From a bacterium (GTDB taxonomy: Bacteria > Armatimonadota > Abditibacteriia > Abditibacteriales > Abditibacteriaceae): a DNA stretch of 52,749 nucleotides. The notes below the pieces were generated by a model. It saw only the letters and a program-made list of their open reading frames with translations, did no database searches and was not told where the DNA came from. Below are positions 15,509-23,218 of the stretch, one piece after another. Location: positions 1 through 52,749 of the forward strand of contig SDZD01000046.1 in NCBI GenBank assembly GCA_004172935.1, read 5' to 3'. Position 1 is the stretch's first letter, and every line of letters starts with the position of its first letter. A program made the translations under genes and the position numbers.

Positions 15509-16204
15509 TCAAACCAACCTATTTAATTGGTTGGCCCGTTGTACTATCTCATTCACGAGCTTAGTAATTCCCGGTTCACACTCCGCAGCGGTTTCCCCCA
15601 GCATGAAAGCTGGTGTCGTCACAATGTTGTTGGCGTCATCGATGCAAATTTGGTCAGGACGAGCTTCCATGTGCCGCACATTCAAAGTTTCCAAGTGCTG
15701 TGCTGTATTGGTCTCATTGCCAATCGTCATAGTAACTTGCTGCTGGCGTGGTGCGTCGCTATTTTTCAGAGAGAGCGCAACCACAATCGGAGCGATGCAC
15801 ATCGCCCCGATTGGCTTCCCCAAACCTACCATCTGCGAAATCAGCCTCTCCACGTCAGGGTTCACTGTGGCACTGGTTCCATCGTTGGCATAAGTGCATA
15901 GGTTTTTGGCAGCGCCATAGCCGCCAACCAAAATCAGTGCATCCAGATCGGCGGCGCCCACAGTGTTAACCGCCGTAATTTTGCCTCGTGTGATGCGCGC
16001 ACTCTCGGCTAGAACGCCCCGCGATTCCTCGCGTACCTCCTGGCCTGTGTAGTGGTTCCAGACCTGCGCTTGCATCACATCTGGCGCGACAGGCAGTACG
16101 TCCGCTCCGGCCCGTTCCAGAGCCAGAAGCGTCAGTACCGCCTCCGAAATCTCGCTGCCATCCTGTACGCCGCATCCCGACAATAAAAGTCCAATTTTGC
16201 TCAT
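15509..16204 (-). CDS. elbB: ElbB-like glyoxalase, DJ-1/PfpI superfamily
   Basis: A 231-residue protein very like ElbB (also called isoprenoid biosynthesis protein with amidotransferase-like domain, a glyoxalase III-type enzyme). It starts MSKIGLLLSGCGVQDGSEIS, with the characteristic LSGCGV-DGSEI-EAVL motif, has the AADLDALILVGGYGAAKNL segment and the nucleophile elbow GAMCIAPIV with C136. Length is normal (E. coli 217). It would convert glyoxal-type aldehydes to hydroxy acids; its true cellular role is not settled. Followed upstream on the same strand by the mqnD-like gene with a 92-base gap. Confidence 0.93.
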   Translation of the reverse strand: MSKIGLLLSGCGVQDGSEISEAVLTLLALERAGADVLPVAPDVMQAQVWNHYTGQEVREESRGVLAESARITRGKITAVNTVGAADLDALILVGGYGAAKNLCTYANDGTSATVNPDVERLISQMVGLGKPIGAMCIAPIVVALSLKNSDAPRQQQVTMTIGNETNTAQHLETLNVRHMEARPDQICIDDANNIVTTPAFMLGETAAECEPGITKLVNEIVQRANQLNRLV

Positions 16205-16296
16205 AGTAATTTTCGCTTTGAATCGCGGTTATTTTACAAGTGCAGAGCAAAAGACGGGCAAAGAAAGCAGCCCCTCTATCAAACACTGCGCGTGAT

Positions 16297-17163
16297 TCAA
16301 TTCACGAATTCTATGTCAGGCTTCTTGGGCAAAACTCCGGCCTCAAAGCCGCGTTCCAGAAACAAACGAATTGAACGACGCCCTTCCTCACCATAATCGA
16401 GGGTGCGCTGGTTCACATACATCCCCACGAACTCGTTGGCGCGCTCACGGTCGGTCTCAAGCCCACGCGCGAACTGCATCGCAAAATCAAGCGCCTCATC
16501 GCGGTGTTCCAACGAATAAGCGATGCTCTCGCGCAGCAAATACGAAACGCGCTTTTGCAATTCCGAATCAAGGTTGCGCCGAATCGCGTTGCCCCCCAAT
16601 GGCAGCGGCAAACCATCCGTTTGCTCGCCCCACCACTGCCCGAAATCGAGCGCCATGTGGGTGCCCGAATCACCGAAGGTCAATTGCCCCTCATGAATCA
16701 GCAAGCCCGCTTCAAATTCGCCGCTGGCAACCAAAGGCAAAATCTGGTCGAATGGGACTTCAACTGTTTCGCAGTTCGGTTCCCACAGCTTCAGAACGAG
16801 ATAGGCACTGGTCAACTTGCCCGGAACCGCGATCTTCACTTTGCGCGTTTCATCCGGCGAAAGTGGGTTGCGAGTCACAAGGCGTGGCCCGTAGCCAGCT
16901 TTGCCCGGTTCGCCCATTGAACCTCCGTGATTCAGCAACGCATATTTATCGGTCAAAAGTGCGTAGGCATGAATCGAAAGCGCAGTGACTTCGTACTGGC
17001 CATCCGATGCTGCATGGTTCAGTGTTTCGATGTCGCGCAGCACATGTTTGAATTCCAGGTTGCCCGCATCAACCTTGTTCGCCGACAGGCCATAATGCAT
17101 GAAAGCGTCGTCAGAGTCGGGGGAATGAGCAACAGTAATCGTCATCGGATTATCTTGGGACAT
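16297..17163 (-). CDS. mqnD: MqnA/MqnD-family protein, probable 1,4-dihydroxy-6-naphthoate synthase
   Basis: A 288-residue cytosolic protein with the periplasmic-binding-like fold of the MqnA/MqnD family. It begins TITVAHSPDSDDAFMHYGLS and has GNLEFKHVLRDIETLNHAA, EVTALSIHAYALL, LNHGGSMGEPGKAGYGPRLV, VEVPFDQILPLV and EAGLLIHEGQLTF, the order expected for MqnD, which makes 1,4-dihydroxy-6-naphthoate from cyclic dehypoxanthinyl futalosine in menaquinone synthesis. Canonical MqnD has SPCPNDTF where this has SPDSDDAF, so it belongs to a diverged subgroup and the exact reaction is less certain. No other mqn gene is in the window. Confidence 0.8.
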   Translation of the reverse strand: MSQDNPMTITVAHSPDSDDAFMHYGLSANKVDAGNLEFKHVLRDIETLNHAASDGQYEVTALSIHAYALLTDKYALLNHGGSMGEPGKAGYGPRLVTRNPLSPDETRKVKIAVPGKLTSAYLVLKLWEPNCETVEVPFDQILPLVASGEFEAGLLIHEGQLTFGDSGTHMALDFGQWWGEQTDGLPLPLGGNAIRRNLDSELQKRVSYLLRESIAYSLEHRDEALDFAMQFARGLETDRERANEFVGMYVNQRTLDYGEEGRRSIRLFLERGFEAGVLPKKPDIEFVN

Positions 17164-17284
17164 AAAGGGAAGTGTAGGGCAGGGTACGGGCCACTTTTAC
17201 CGAGTTTTCAGGCAATACAAACACTTTCCCAGACAATGTAAGGCCAAATTTTAGAGTGTTTCTTCGCAAACGCTCGCTTGAAAA

Positions 17285-17320
17285 AACAAACGCCGTGAGC
17301 GTCTGCTCACGGCGTTTGTT
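17285..17320 (-). terminator. Intrinsic terminator of the repeat-protein gene
   Basis: AACAAACGCCGTGAGC (17285-17300) pairs with GCTCACGGCGTTTGTT (17305-17320) around GTCT: a 16-bp perfect stem. The A-rich left flank becomes TTTGTTTTTT on the minus strand, so it ends the gene at 17327-18424. Confidence 0.85.
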
Positions 17321-17326
17321 GAGACC

Positions 17327-18424
17327 CTACTTTTTCTTAGCTTTCTTATGTCCCTTTTCGGGCTTCTCCCGCTCTTTTTCCTTTTTCTTCTTCTTCTTGA
17401 GTTTGGACTCATCTTCTGCAATTGCAGTCGATGTAGCATGAGCATTCTCCCCCAGCTCCAATTCAAGTTGAGCGGCTTTGCGCGCAGCTTTGGCAGCGGC
17501 ACCGTGTATTTCAGCGCGGTAGCCACCTTTGCGTGGCACACGCCCCGTCTTTCGAGAAGCATCCTGCAAAATGCGCTCGCGGACGGCCTGTTGTTCGGTC
17601 AAAACAGCGAACAACTCTTGCTTGGCGGGCGCCATCTTGATGTCGCCAGTGTCTTTGTTGCGTCGCTGAAGCGGGCGCTGCGGGACTTTGGGCGGTGCTG
17701 GTAACTCTCTCGACGGTTTCGAAGGAATTGGAAACGCGCTCTTTAGTGGCGAGCGACGCTTATTCTTTTCGGGGCGCTCCAAGTGGGCGAATGTCATTTC
17801 GCCCTCTTCGTTGCGACGGCGGCGACGCTTCAATAGGTCGGGAGCCTGACGACGTACGCGCACCTTATCGGGGTCGAGTCCCGCAGCTTCAAGTGCCTTG
17901 TCCCACTGCTTGAAACGACGTTTGGCCGCGTTATAAAGCGGTGGGTGGTTTAGTTGCACCAATTTCGAGGAGAGCGGCGCCTTTTTGCGCGCCAGTTCCT
18001 GAATTTCCGAAACCACGCGGTCTGGTGTCCAGTGGCGATAACGTGCCACCTGATCGTAGTCCAAACCGGCTTCGGTCACGGCGTCATGCCATGTTCCAAA
18101 ACCCAAATTCGAGCGCACGGCTGCCGCCGCTAGAGCCGGGTCACCATCGTTCGATGAAATCTTGCTCCAACTCAGGTCGCCGCCGCGCATGTGAATTTCG
18201 CGAATGCCCAGAATAACCATCTCGCGCGTCCAGCGGATATATTTGGAGACTTCGCCGTAATCAATGCCCGCCATTTCGACGGCGCGTTGCCATGTCCCAA
18301 AATGCCACGATGCGGCGCGCATCAAGTTAGCGTAGTTTTGTCCGATACTATCGTAATTGAGTTCTTCTCCCCGCGCGTGGAGGAGGCGGATTTCTTCAAG
18401 GATGGTTTTTCGAGTCCAGCGCAT
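17327..18424 (-). CDS. Homing-endonuclease-associated repeat protein with lysine-rich tail
   Basis: A 365-residue protein with three tandem copies of a ~60-residue repeat (about 1-58, 63-122, 126-187). Each begins RWT or HWT, has an I/V-rich helix, and ends FGTWQRAVEMAGIDY, FGTWHDAVTEAGLDY or FKQWDKALEAAGLDP. This fits the 'homing endonuclease associated repeat' (HNH_repeat), a DNA-binding three-helix unit usually attached to HNH nucleases; no nuclease motif is present. The rest is basic and disordered, ending in a lysine-rich tail (KLKKKKKKEKEREKPEKGHK). By analogy with histone-H1-like tails, I infer a chromosome- or RNA-binding protein. A strong terminator follows it. Confidence 0.78.
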   Translation of the reverse strand: MRWTRKTILEEIRLLHARGEELNYDSIGQNYANLMRAASWHFGTWQRAVEMAGIDYGEVSKYIRWTREMVILGIREIHMRGGDLSWSKISSNDGDPALAAAAVRSNLGFGTWHDAVTEAGLDYDQVARYRHWTPDRVVSEIQELARKKAPLSSKLVQLNHPPLYNAAKRRFKQWDKALEAAGLDPDKVRVRRQAPDLLKRRRRRNEEGEMTFAHLERPEKNKRRSPLKSAFPIPSKPSRELPAPPKVPQRPLQRRNKDTGDIKMAPAKQELFAVLTEQQAVRERILQDASRKTGRVPRKGGYRAEIHGAAAKAARKAAQLELELGENAHATSTAIAEDESKLKKKKKKEKEREKPEKGHKKAKKK

Positions 18425-18765
18425 AAGAATTAAGGTCGTTGTGGCGAGAGCGTGCCTGGAGGGGCATTAAGAGGATAGAGTAAATGTAGTTCGATTGGTG
18501 TTTTTTGAATGTAAATTTTGCAACTCAATAAAAGTATTTTTCTAAAGTAGCTATCCGAACTTACTTACCTTGCGTAATACGCTCGAAACTTGCCATAAGT
18601 TTAAGCGGCAAATCTCAGCTATGCATCGGGTGGAAACGTCACAAATTCTATGACTTGTCACAATAAAAGATTGAGAAGGAGCAATTTCATAGTGCCTGAG
18701 CCTTTTCGAAGGACATGCATCTTGAATTATGAATCGGAGTGAAGCTTCAATCGCGAAGTTTAACG
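18425..18765. other. Spacer between repeat-protein gene and Rieske gene
   Basis: About 340 bases, locally AT-rich (18480-18560), which could hold the promoter of the minus-strand repeat protein. An AAGGAG at 18677 precedes a 16-codon frame starting GTG at 18691; I do not regard it as a gene. No repeat family or RNA gene is recognised. Confidence 0.5.
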
Positions 18766-19197
18766 CTAAAGCAACTTCAGTTCCACATCTTTGCCATTTT
18801 GTGTCGCTGCATAGTGGGCGAGAGGTTTCTTCGCTGGGCCGCTTAGGGGTTTGCCCTCTAAATCAAACTGCGATTGATGGCAGGGACAGGAGAATGCCGC
18901 TTGTGGGCTGCCCTCCGTCCACTCCACATTGCACCCTAAATGGGTGCAAACCGCCGAAACTGCCCCGCTTTGCCCTAATTTGGAACGGTAGAGAATGCCT
19001 TGTTTGTCGTCAGGAAAAGTAAATGTAACCGCCTCGCCTGCGTTGGGTAACTGCGCCCCCGCAATTATGAAACCCTGACCGTTCTCTTTCGCTTTAAGTG
19101 CTGGTGCCGCTCCCGAACCACAACCCGCGATAAGCACAGCTCCCACAGTAGCAGCCGCTCCTTCAAGAAATGCGCGACGAGAAAAAGAGGAATTCAT
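18766..19197 (-). CDS. Tat-exported Rieske [2Fe-2S] lipoprotein
   Basis: A 143-residue electron-transfer protein. The N-terminus SSFSRRAFLEGAAATVGAVL has the twin-arginine motif (R7, R8) and ends in a lipobox-like VLIAGC (C26), so it is likely a Tat-exported lipoprotein. The cluster ligands are C84 and H86 in CTHLGC and C104 and H107 in CPCHQSQF; C89 and C106 would form the stabilising disulfide of bc-type Rieske proteins. LSGPAKKPLAHY is the usual proline loop. No cytochrome b gene is beside it, so its partner is unknown; it could be a stand-alone periplasmic carrier or a component of an alternative complex. Confidence 0.93.
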   Translation of the reverse strand: MNSSFSRRAFLEGAAATVGAVLIAGCGSGAAPALKAKENGQGFIIAGAQLPNAGEAVTFTFPDDKQGILYRSKLGQSGAVSAVCTHLGCNVEWTEGSPQAAFSCPCHQSQFDLEGKPLSGPAKKPLAHYAATQNGKDVELKLL

Positions 19198-19472
19198 AAA
19201 ACAACTTCACCTTCGGACGATTCGCCCTGCCAACTCACGAAACGGTATACCGTTTTCTACTGCCACATTGATAGCGGATGTATAAAACCGCTCTTCCTTC
19301 CGTACACGTAGCGCCCCTTTTATAGCCATCAAGGACAAGTTCTGCGACTCGTCAGAATGGCCAATTGATAAAAAAGGGTAATCTTAAAATACGCAGTTCA
19401 ACACTGCTGCAAACAAAAACACGGGGCGAACCGACTTTTTTGGAAGTCAATTCGCTCTTTTCCCTAATTACG

Positions 19473-19832
19473 ATGGCTACTACATTCCGATCCGACCGCG
19501 CCGCCGAAGCAATTCGTATGGCCGTCGCCCGCACCTTGCGGGAAGATATTTCCGACCCGTCGCTGCAAAATGTGACTATTACTCGCGTCGAGGTGACTCA
19601 CGACTTGTCGTTCGCCCGCGTATTCTATACCGTGCTGGGCGGCGCTGATGAGCGTACTGCGGCCCAACTCGGTTTCGACCGTGCTGCGCCCTTCCTTCGT
19701 TCCAAAGTTGGCGAAGAAGTTCCGCTTCGTACCGTGCCCGACCTCGGCTACAAATTCGACAAGGGCGTCGAAAACCAGATGCGAATGGACGAAATCTTCG
19801 CCACTTTGCCCGAACTGCAGAAAGACAAGTAA
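19473..19832 (+). CDS. rbfA: 30S ribosome-binding factor A
   Basis: 119 residues from the ATG at 19473. It has the RbfA KH-like fold and signature: FRSDRAAEAIRMAVARTLRE, DPSLQNVTITRVEVTHDLSFARVFYTVLG, FLRSKVGEEVPLRTVPDLGYKFDKGVE. It helps mature the 5' end of 16S rRNA during 30S assembly and cold adaptation. The frame is open upstream to 19365 but homology starts at MATTFRS, and no ribosome-binding site favours either. It is the first gene of a typical cluster (nrnA, truB, ribF follow), though the usual upstream nusA and infB are absent. Confidence 0.95.
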   Translation: MATTFRSDRAAEAIRMAVARTLREDISDPSLQNVTITRVEVTHDLSFARVFYTVLGGADERTAAQLGFDRAAPFLRSKVGEEVPLRTVPDLGYKFDKGVENQMRMDEIFATLPELQKDK

Positions 19833-19910
19833 CACTTTCGCCAGGTCCGAGCGAATGGGCAGAAGTTGGATGTTCAGCGATTTGCCCCTGCTTAATGCGA
19901 GTGCCCATCT

Positions 19911-20918
19911 TTGAACCCAATGCCACCATTTGATCTTATTCGCGACGCTATCGCGCGTTACAAAACTTTCTACATCACCACCCACGTCGGGCCTGACGGC
20001 GATGCCGTCGGCTCGGCGCTGGCGCTACAAATAGCGCTACAACAGGCGGGCAAGCGTGCCGTCTACGTATCGCGTGATGGTGTTCCGCATTCCAGCCGCT
20101 TTCTCGCTGGCCACGAGCGCGTCGAACTCGATGTCCCCATCGGCCAAAAATTCGAATGTGCTTTCGTTCTCGACTGTGATGGCACCGCGCCCCGCGTCGC
20201 TTCCCGCATGGAGCCTATTGAGCTGGCGCGTGAGTGCATCCTCATTGATCACCACCGCACCAGTCGCCCCATCTTCGACATCAACTGGCTCGACCCCAGT
20301 AAGCCCGCCACGGCGCAGATGATATACGAGTTGCTCATCGCCCTCGAAATGCCCATCAATCCGGCAATGGCGACGGCTCTTTTGACTGGCCTTTCGTGCG
20401 ATACAGGCCATTTTCGCTTCCCCAACACCACGCCCGACTCCTTGCGCGCGGCGGCTCACCTCATCGAACTGGGCGCCGATAACGCTCTGGTCGCCTTCAA
20501 ACAGTTCGACGAGCGCTCGTTCTCGTCCAATAAATTGCTCGGCGTCGCGATGCAAAAATCGCAGTCCGAGCACGACGGCGAGCTAATCTACACCGCTATC
20601 GCTGCCCGCGATTTTCAATCCAGCGCCACAGGCGACGAAAGCTCCGAAAACATCGTCAATTTCCTGCGCAATGTGCGTGGTGCCCGCATGGCTATCTGTA
20701 TGCGCGAACGCCGCGATGAAAACGGCCCTCACGCCCGCATTTCTGTGCGTAGCGAAGAAGGCTTGCGCGCCGATCTATTCTGCAACGAGTTCGGCGGCGG
20801 CGGTCATGCAGCAGCAGCAGGATGCCGTCAAAGCGGCGAATTTGAACTGGTTGTCGAAAAAGTTATCAAACGCGCCAAACAATGGCTCGATGAACCGCAT
20901 CCACCTGTCGTCAATTAG
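19911..20918 (+). CDS. nrnA: DHH-family phosphoesterase, NrnA-like nanoRNase/pAp phosphatase
   Basis: A 335-residue DHH/DHHA1 enzyme, which degrades 2-5-mer RNAs and dephosphorylates 3'-phosphoadenosine 5'-phosphate. Metal-binding motifs: THVGPDGDAVGSALAL (motif I, about 24-39), VLDCDGTAPR (motif II), the DHH triad in LIDHHRTSRP (motif III) and LLTGLSCDTGHFRF (motif IV). The DHHA1 part ends with GGGGHAAAAGCR, which binds the nucleotide end. Length is normal. MPPFDLIRDAI at the third codon is an alternative start. It sits between rbfA and truB as in many genomes, where oligonucleotide turnover genes join the translation cluster. Confidence 0.93.
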   Translation: MNPMPPFDLIRDAIARYKTFYITTHVGPDGDAVGSALALQIALQQAGKRAVYVSRDGVPHSSRFLAGHERVELDVPIGQKFECAFVLDCDGTAPRVASRMEPIELARECILIDHHRTSRPIFDINWLDPSKPATAQMIYELLIALEMPINPAMATALLTGLSCDTGHFRFPNTTPDSLRAAAHLIELGADNALVAFKQFDERSFSSNKLLGVAMQKSQSEHDGELIYTAIAARDFQSSATGDESSENIVNFLRNVRGARMAICMRERRDENGPHARISVRSEEGLRADLFCNEFGGGGHAAAAGCRQSGEFELVVEKVIKRAKQWLDEPHPPVVN

Positions 20919-20937
20919 CGTCTAACAATTCGCTAAC

Positions 20938-21282
20938 ATGATTTCCAACGACGAAAAGCAATGGGCGATGTTGTGTCACCTGGCCGCTCTGTCAGGTTTC
21001 ATCGGTGTGCCTTGCGGCAATGTACTGGGGCCTCTGGCCGTGTGGTTGTGGAAGCGAAACGATTCGCCCTACATTGACCGCCACGGCAAGGAATCGCTCA
21101 ACTTCCATCTGGCGATGTTGATTTACCTCACCGCCGCCGCCATCTCGCTCTTTTTCCTTGTTGGGTTCATTATCTTGCCCGTTGTCTACATCATGGGCCT
21201 CATCTGCACCGTTATTGGCGCCATCAAAGCTTCGAATGGAGAGCACTATATGTATCCTCTCTCCATCCAGTTCGTTTCCTGA
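20938..21282 (+). CDS. DUF4870 small membrane protein
   Basis: A 114-residue protein with three to four hydrophobic segments. It follows the DUF4870 pattern: EKQWAMLCHLAALSGFIGVP near the N-terminus, PLAVWLWKRNDSPYIDRHGKESLNFHLAML, then a long hydrophobic stretch (LTAAAISLFFLVGFIILPVV) and a C-terminal IGAIKASNGEHYMYPLSIQF. The function of the family is not known. The stop codon overlaps the truB start (TGATG), so its translation is coupled to truB; its insertion inside the nrnA-truB pair is unusual. Confidence 0.9.
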   Translation: MISNDEKQWAMLCHLAALSGFIGVPCGNVLGPLAVWLWKRNDSPYIDRHGKESLNFHLAMLIYLTAAAISLFFLVGFIILPVVYIMGLICTVIGAIKASNGEHYMYPLSIQFVS

Positions 21283-22172
21283 TGCAGCACGGTGTTCTCA
21301 ATTTTCTAAAACCCCCCGGTATGACCAGCCATGACGCGGTTGCTTTTGTGCGCCGCGTCCTCAAAGAAAAACGTGTCGGTCACACCGGCACGCTCGACCC
21401 CGCCGCCGCTGGCGTTCTCCCTATCTGTGTCGGTCAAGCCACCCGTTTAGTCGAAGATTTGCAGGCTGGAACCAAGCGCTACATCGCCGAAGCCCTCTTT
21501 GGTCGCGAAACCGATTCTGGCGATCTACTCGGTAAAAACGTGCGTGAATGCGACGCATCTGCTCTGCAATTGGAGCAATTGCGCCTCGTTTTGGACGCAT
21601 TCCGAGGCGAAATCGAGCAAACCCCACCCCTTCACTCTGCCATCAAAGTCGATGGTCAAAAACTCTACGATTTGGCGCGTCAGGGTAAAGAAGTCGAAAT
21701 CCCCACCCGCCAGGTAACTATCTCTCACTTGAGCATCTCGCGCTGGCAGGGCGGCGAGTCGCCACGCGCTATGCTCGACATCGAATGTTCGGGCGGCACT
21801 TACATCCGCTCGCTCGTCCGCGACATCGCTCGCGCCGCTGATAGCGCCGCCACCATGAGCTTTTTGCTGCGCGAACGCTCCGGTTTATTCTCACTGACTG
21901 AGGCTGTCTCCCCCGCAGAGTTCGAGCGCGAACCGAAGCTAATTCCTCTGCATGAGATGGCAACTTCACTGGCCGTGTGGAAAGTTCAAAGCGACGATAT
22001 GGCTTTCGCTCTTTGGCAGGGGAAAAGAATTAAGCTTGGGGGGCAGGGGGATATTCAGTCAGGAACAGGCCCTGTGTTGGTCGAAAATGAAGCGGGCACG
22101 TTGTTCGCGTTAGTCTCACAAGTTGAGGGGGACTTGTGGAAAGCCGACAAGGTGTTCGACTTGCGTTCTTGA
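21282..22172 (+). CDS. truB: tRNA pseudouridine-55 synthase
   Basis: A 296-residue enzyme that makes pseudouridine-55 in the T-loop of nearly all tRNAs. It starts MQHGVLNFLKPPGMTSHDAV, with the family's KP-GMTS-D motif, and contains the catalytic aspartate D39 in GHTGTLDPAAAGVL, then YIAEALFGRETDSGDLLG, PPLHSAIKVDGQKLYDLAR and ECSGGTYIRSLVRDIA. A C-terminal domain of about 60 residues, like a shortened PUA/TruB_C, completes it. It overlaps the DUF4870 stop codon by one base and is followed 22 bases later by ribF. Confidence 0.97.
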   Translation: MQHGVLNFLKPPGMTSHDAVAFVRRVLKEKRVGHTGTLDPAAAGVLPICVGQATRLVEDLQAGTKRYIAEALFGRETDSGDLLGKNVRECDASALQLEQLRLVLDAFRGEIEQTPPLHSAIKVDGQKLYDLARQGKEVEIPTRQVTISHLSISRWQGGESPRAMLDIECSGGTYIRSLVRDIARAADSAATMSFLLRERSGLFSLTEAVSPAEFEREPKLIPLHEMATSLAVWKVQSDDMAFALWQGKRIKLGGQGDIQSGTGPVLVENEAGTLFALVSQVEGDLWKADKVFDLRS

Positions 22173-22194
22173 AAGGACGCCAAACTTCATAAAA

Positions 22195-23133
22195 ATGCAA
22201 GTTCATCGCGTGTTGCCGACAACAAAAATCTTGGACGGCTTGGCCTTAACCGTCGGGACTTTCGATGGTGTTCATCGCGGGCACCAGTTGCTCGCGCAAA
22301 CCCTACATACCGAGGCAAAGCAGCGCGGCCTCCAGAGCGCGGCCCTCACTTTCGAGGACATGCCCATCTGCTTCTTCCGCCCCGACATCTGCCCGAAACT
22401 GTTGTCGTTGGCCGATGAAAAAATCGAAGCCTTCGCCAGTCAGACACCGCTCGACCACTTGTTCATCGTGCCCTTCACGCGCGAATTGGCCGATACCCCC
22501 GCCCGCGATTTCCTCGCCTACTGGGTTAAGATGGTTGGCCTGAAACTCTTCATTGGCGGCCCTGATTTCGCCTTGGGCCGTGGACGCGAAGGCACCATCT
22601 CGCAAATCGCCGAACTGGGCCGTGAACTCGGCTTTGATGCCCATGCCCTCGACGGCAAATTGCTCGAAAGCGGTGCCCCCATTTCCTCTACCCGTTCGCG
22701 CGGCGTTATCGAAGCTGGACAGGTCGAGCTATCGCGCGCCTTTCTGGGCCGTCAATATCGTATGAGCGGCCAAGTCGTTTCCGGCGACCAAATCGGCCGC
22801 ACCATCGGCGCCCCCACTATTAACTTGCACGTCCACGAGCGCAAATGCACTCCCAAAAACGGCGTCTACGCTGTGCGCGCCCGCTTCGATAACGATTCGG
22901 GCTGGAAAAATGCCGCCCTTAACATTGGAATGCGCCCCACCGTCGGCGGCCTCAAACGCCAAATCGAGTTCCATGTCCTCGGTGAAACAATCGAAACCCC
23001 ACCCGCTCAGGTCGAACTCGAGTTCGTCGCCCGTCTCCGCGACGAACAACGCTTCTCAGGGCTGGAAGAACTCCGCGACCAACTCACCCGTGACTTCCAA
23101 CACGCCCAATCAATCCTAACCACAGAAACATAA
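22195..23133 (+). CDS. ribF: Bifunctional riboflavin kinase/FAD synthetase
   Basis: 312 residues from the ATG at 22195; an upstream open frame overlaps truB and lacks homology. The N-terminal FAD synthetase domain has LTVGTFDGVHRGHQLLAQTL with the nucleotidyltransferase HxGH-like site, FTRELADTPARDFL, and IGGPDFALGRGREGT. The C-terminal flavokinase (about 185-310) has the GAPISSTRSRGVIEAGQ linker, GRTIGAPTINLHV and NGVYAVRA. It turns riboflavin into FMN and then FAD. GAAAGGA upstream could be its ribosome-binding site (spacing 15). End of the rbfA-nrnA-truB-ribF cluster; the rpsO that often follows is not present. Confidence 0.96.
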   Translation: MQVHRVLPTTKILDGLALTVGTFDGVHRGHQLLAQTLHTEAKQRGLQSAALTFEDMPICFFRPDICPKLLSLADEKIEAFASQTPLDHLFIVPFTRELADTPARDFLAYWVKMVGLKLFIGGPDFALGRGREGTISQIAELGRELGFDAHALDGKLLESGAPISSTRSRGVIEAGQVELSRAFLGRQYRMSGQVVSGDQIGRTIGAPTINLHVHERKCTPKNGVYAVRARFDNDSGWKNAALNIGMRPTVGGLKRQIEFHVLGETIETPPAQVELEFVARLRDEQRFSGLEELRDQLTRDFQHAQSILTTET

Positions 23134-23218
23134 AAAGAGTCGCTCATGCTCAATTGCATATCCCGCTGAGTGGCCTCTTACATGACAAATTTCCTCCCTC
23201 CACCGAAACTGCGTTTCT

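Noticed and set aside
16371..16988. Plus-strand open frame (205 codons) over the mqnD-like gene
   Set aside because: Antisense to a clearly recognised family; sequence is Arg/Pro/Ala-rich without domain.
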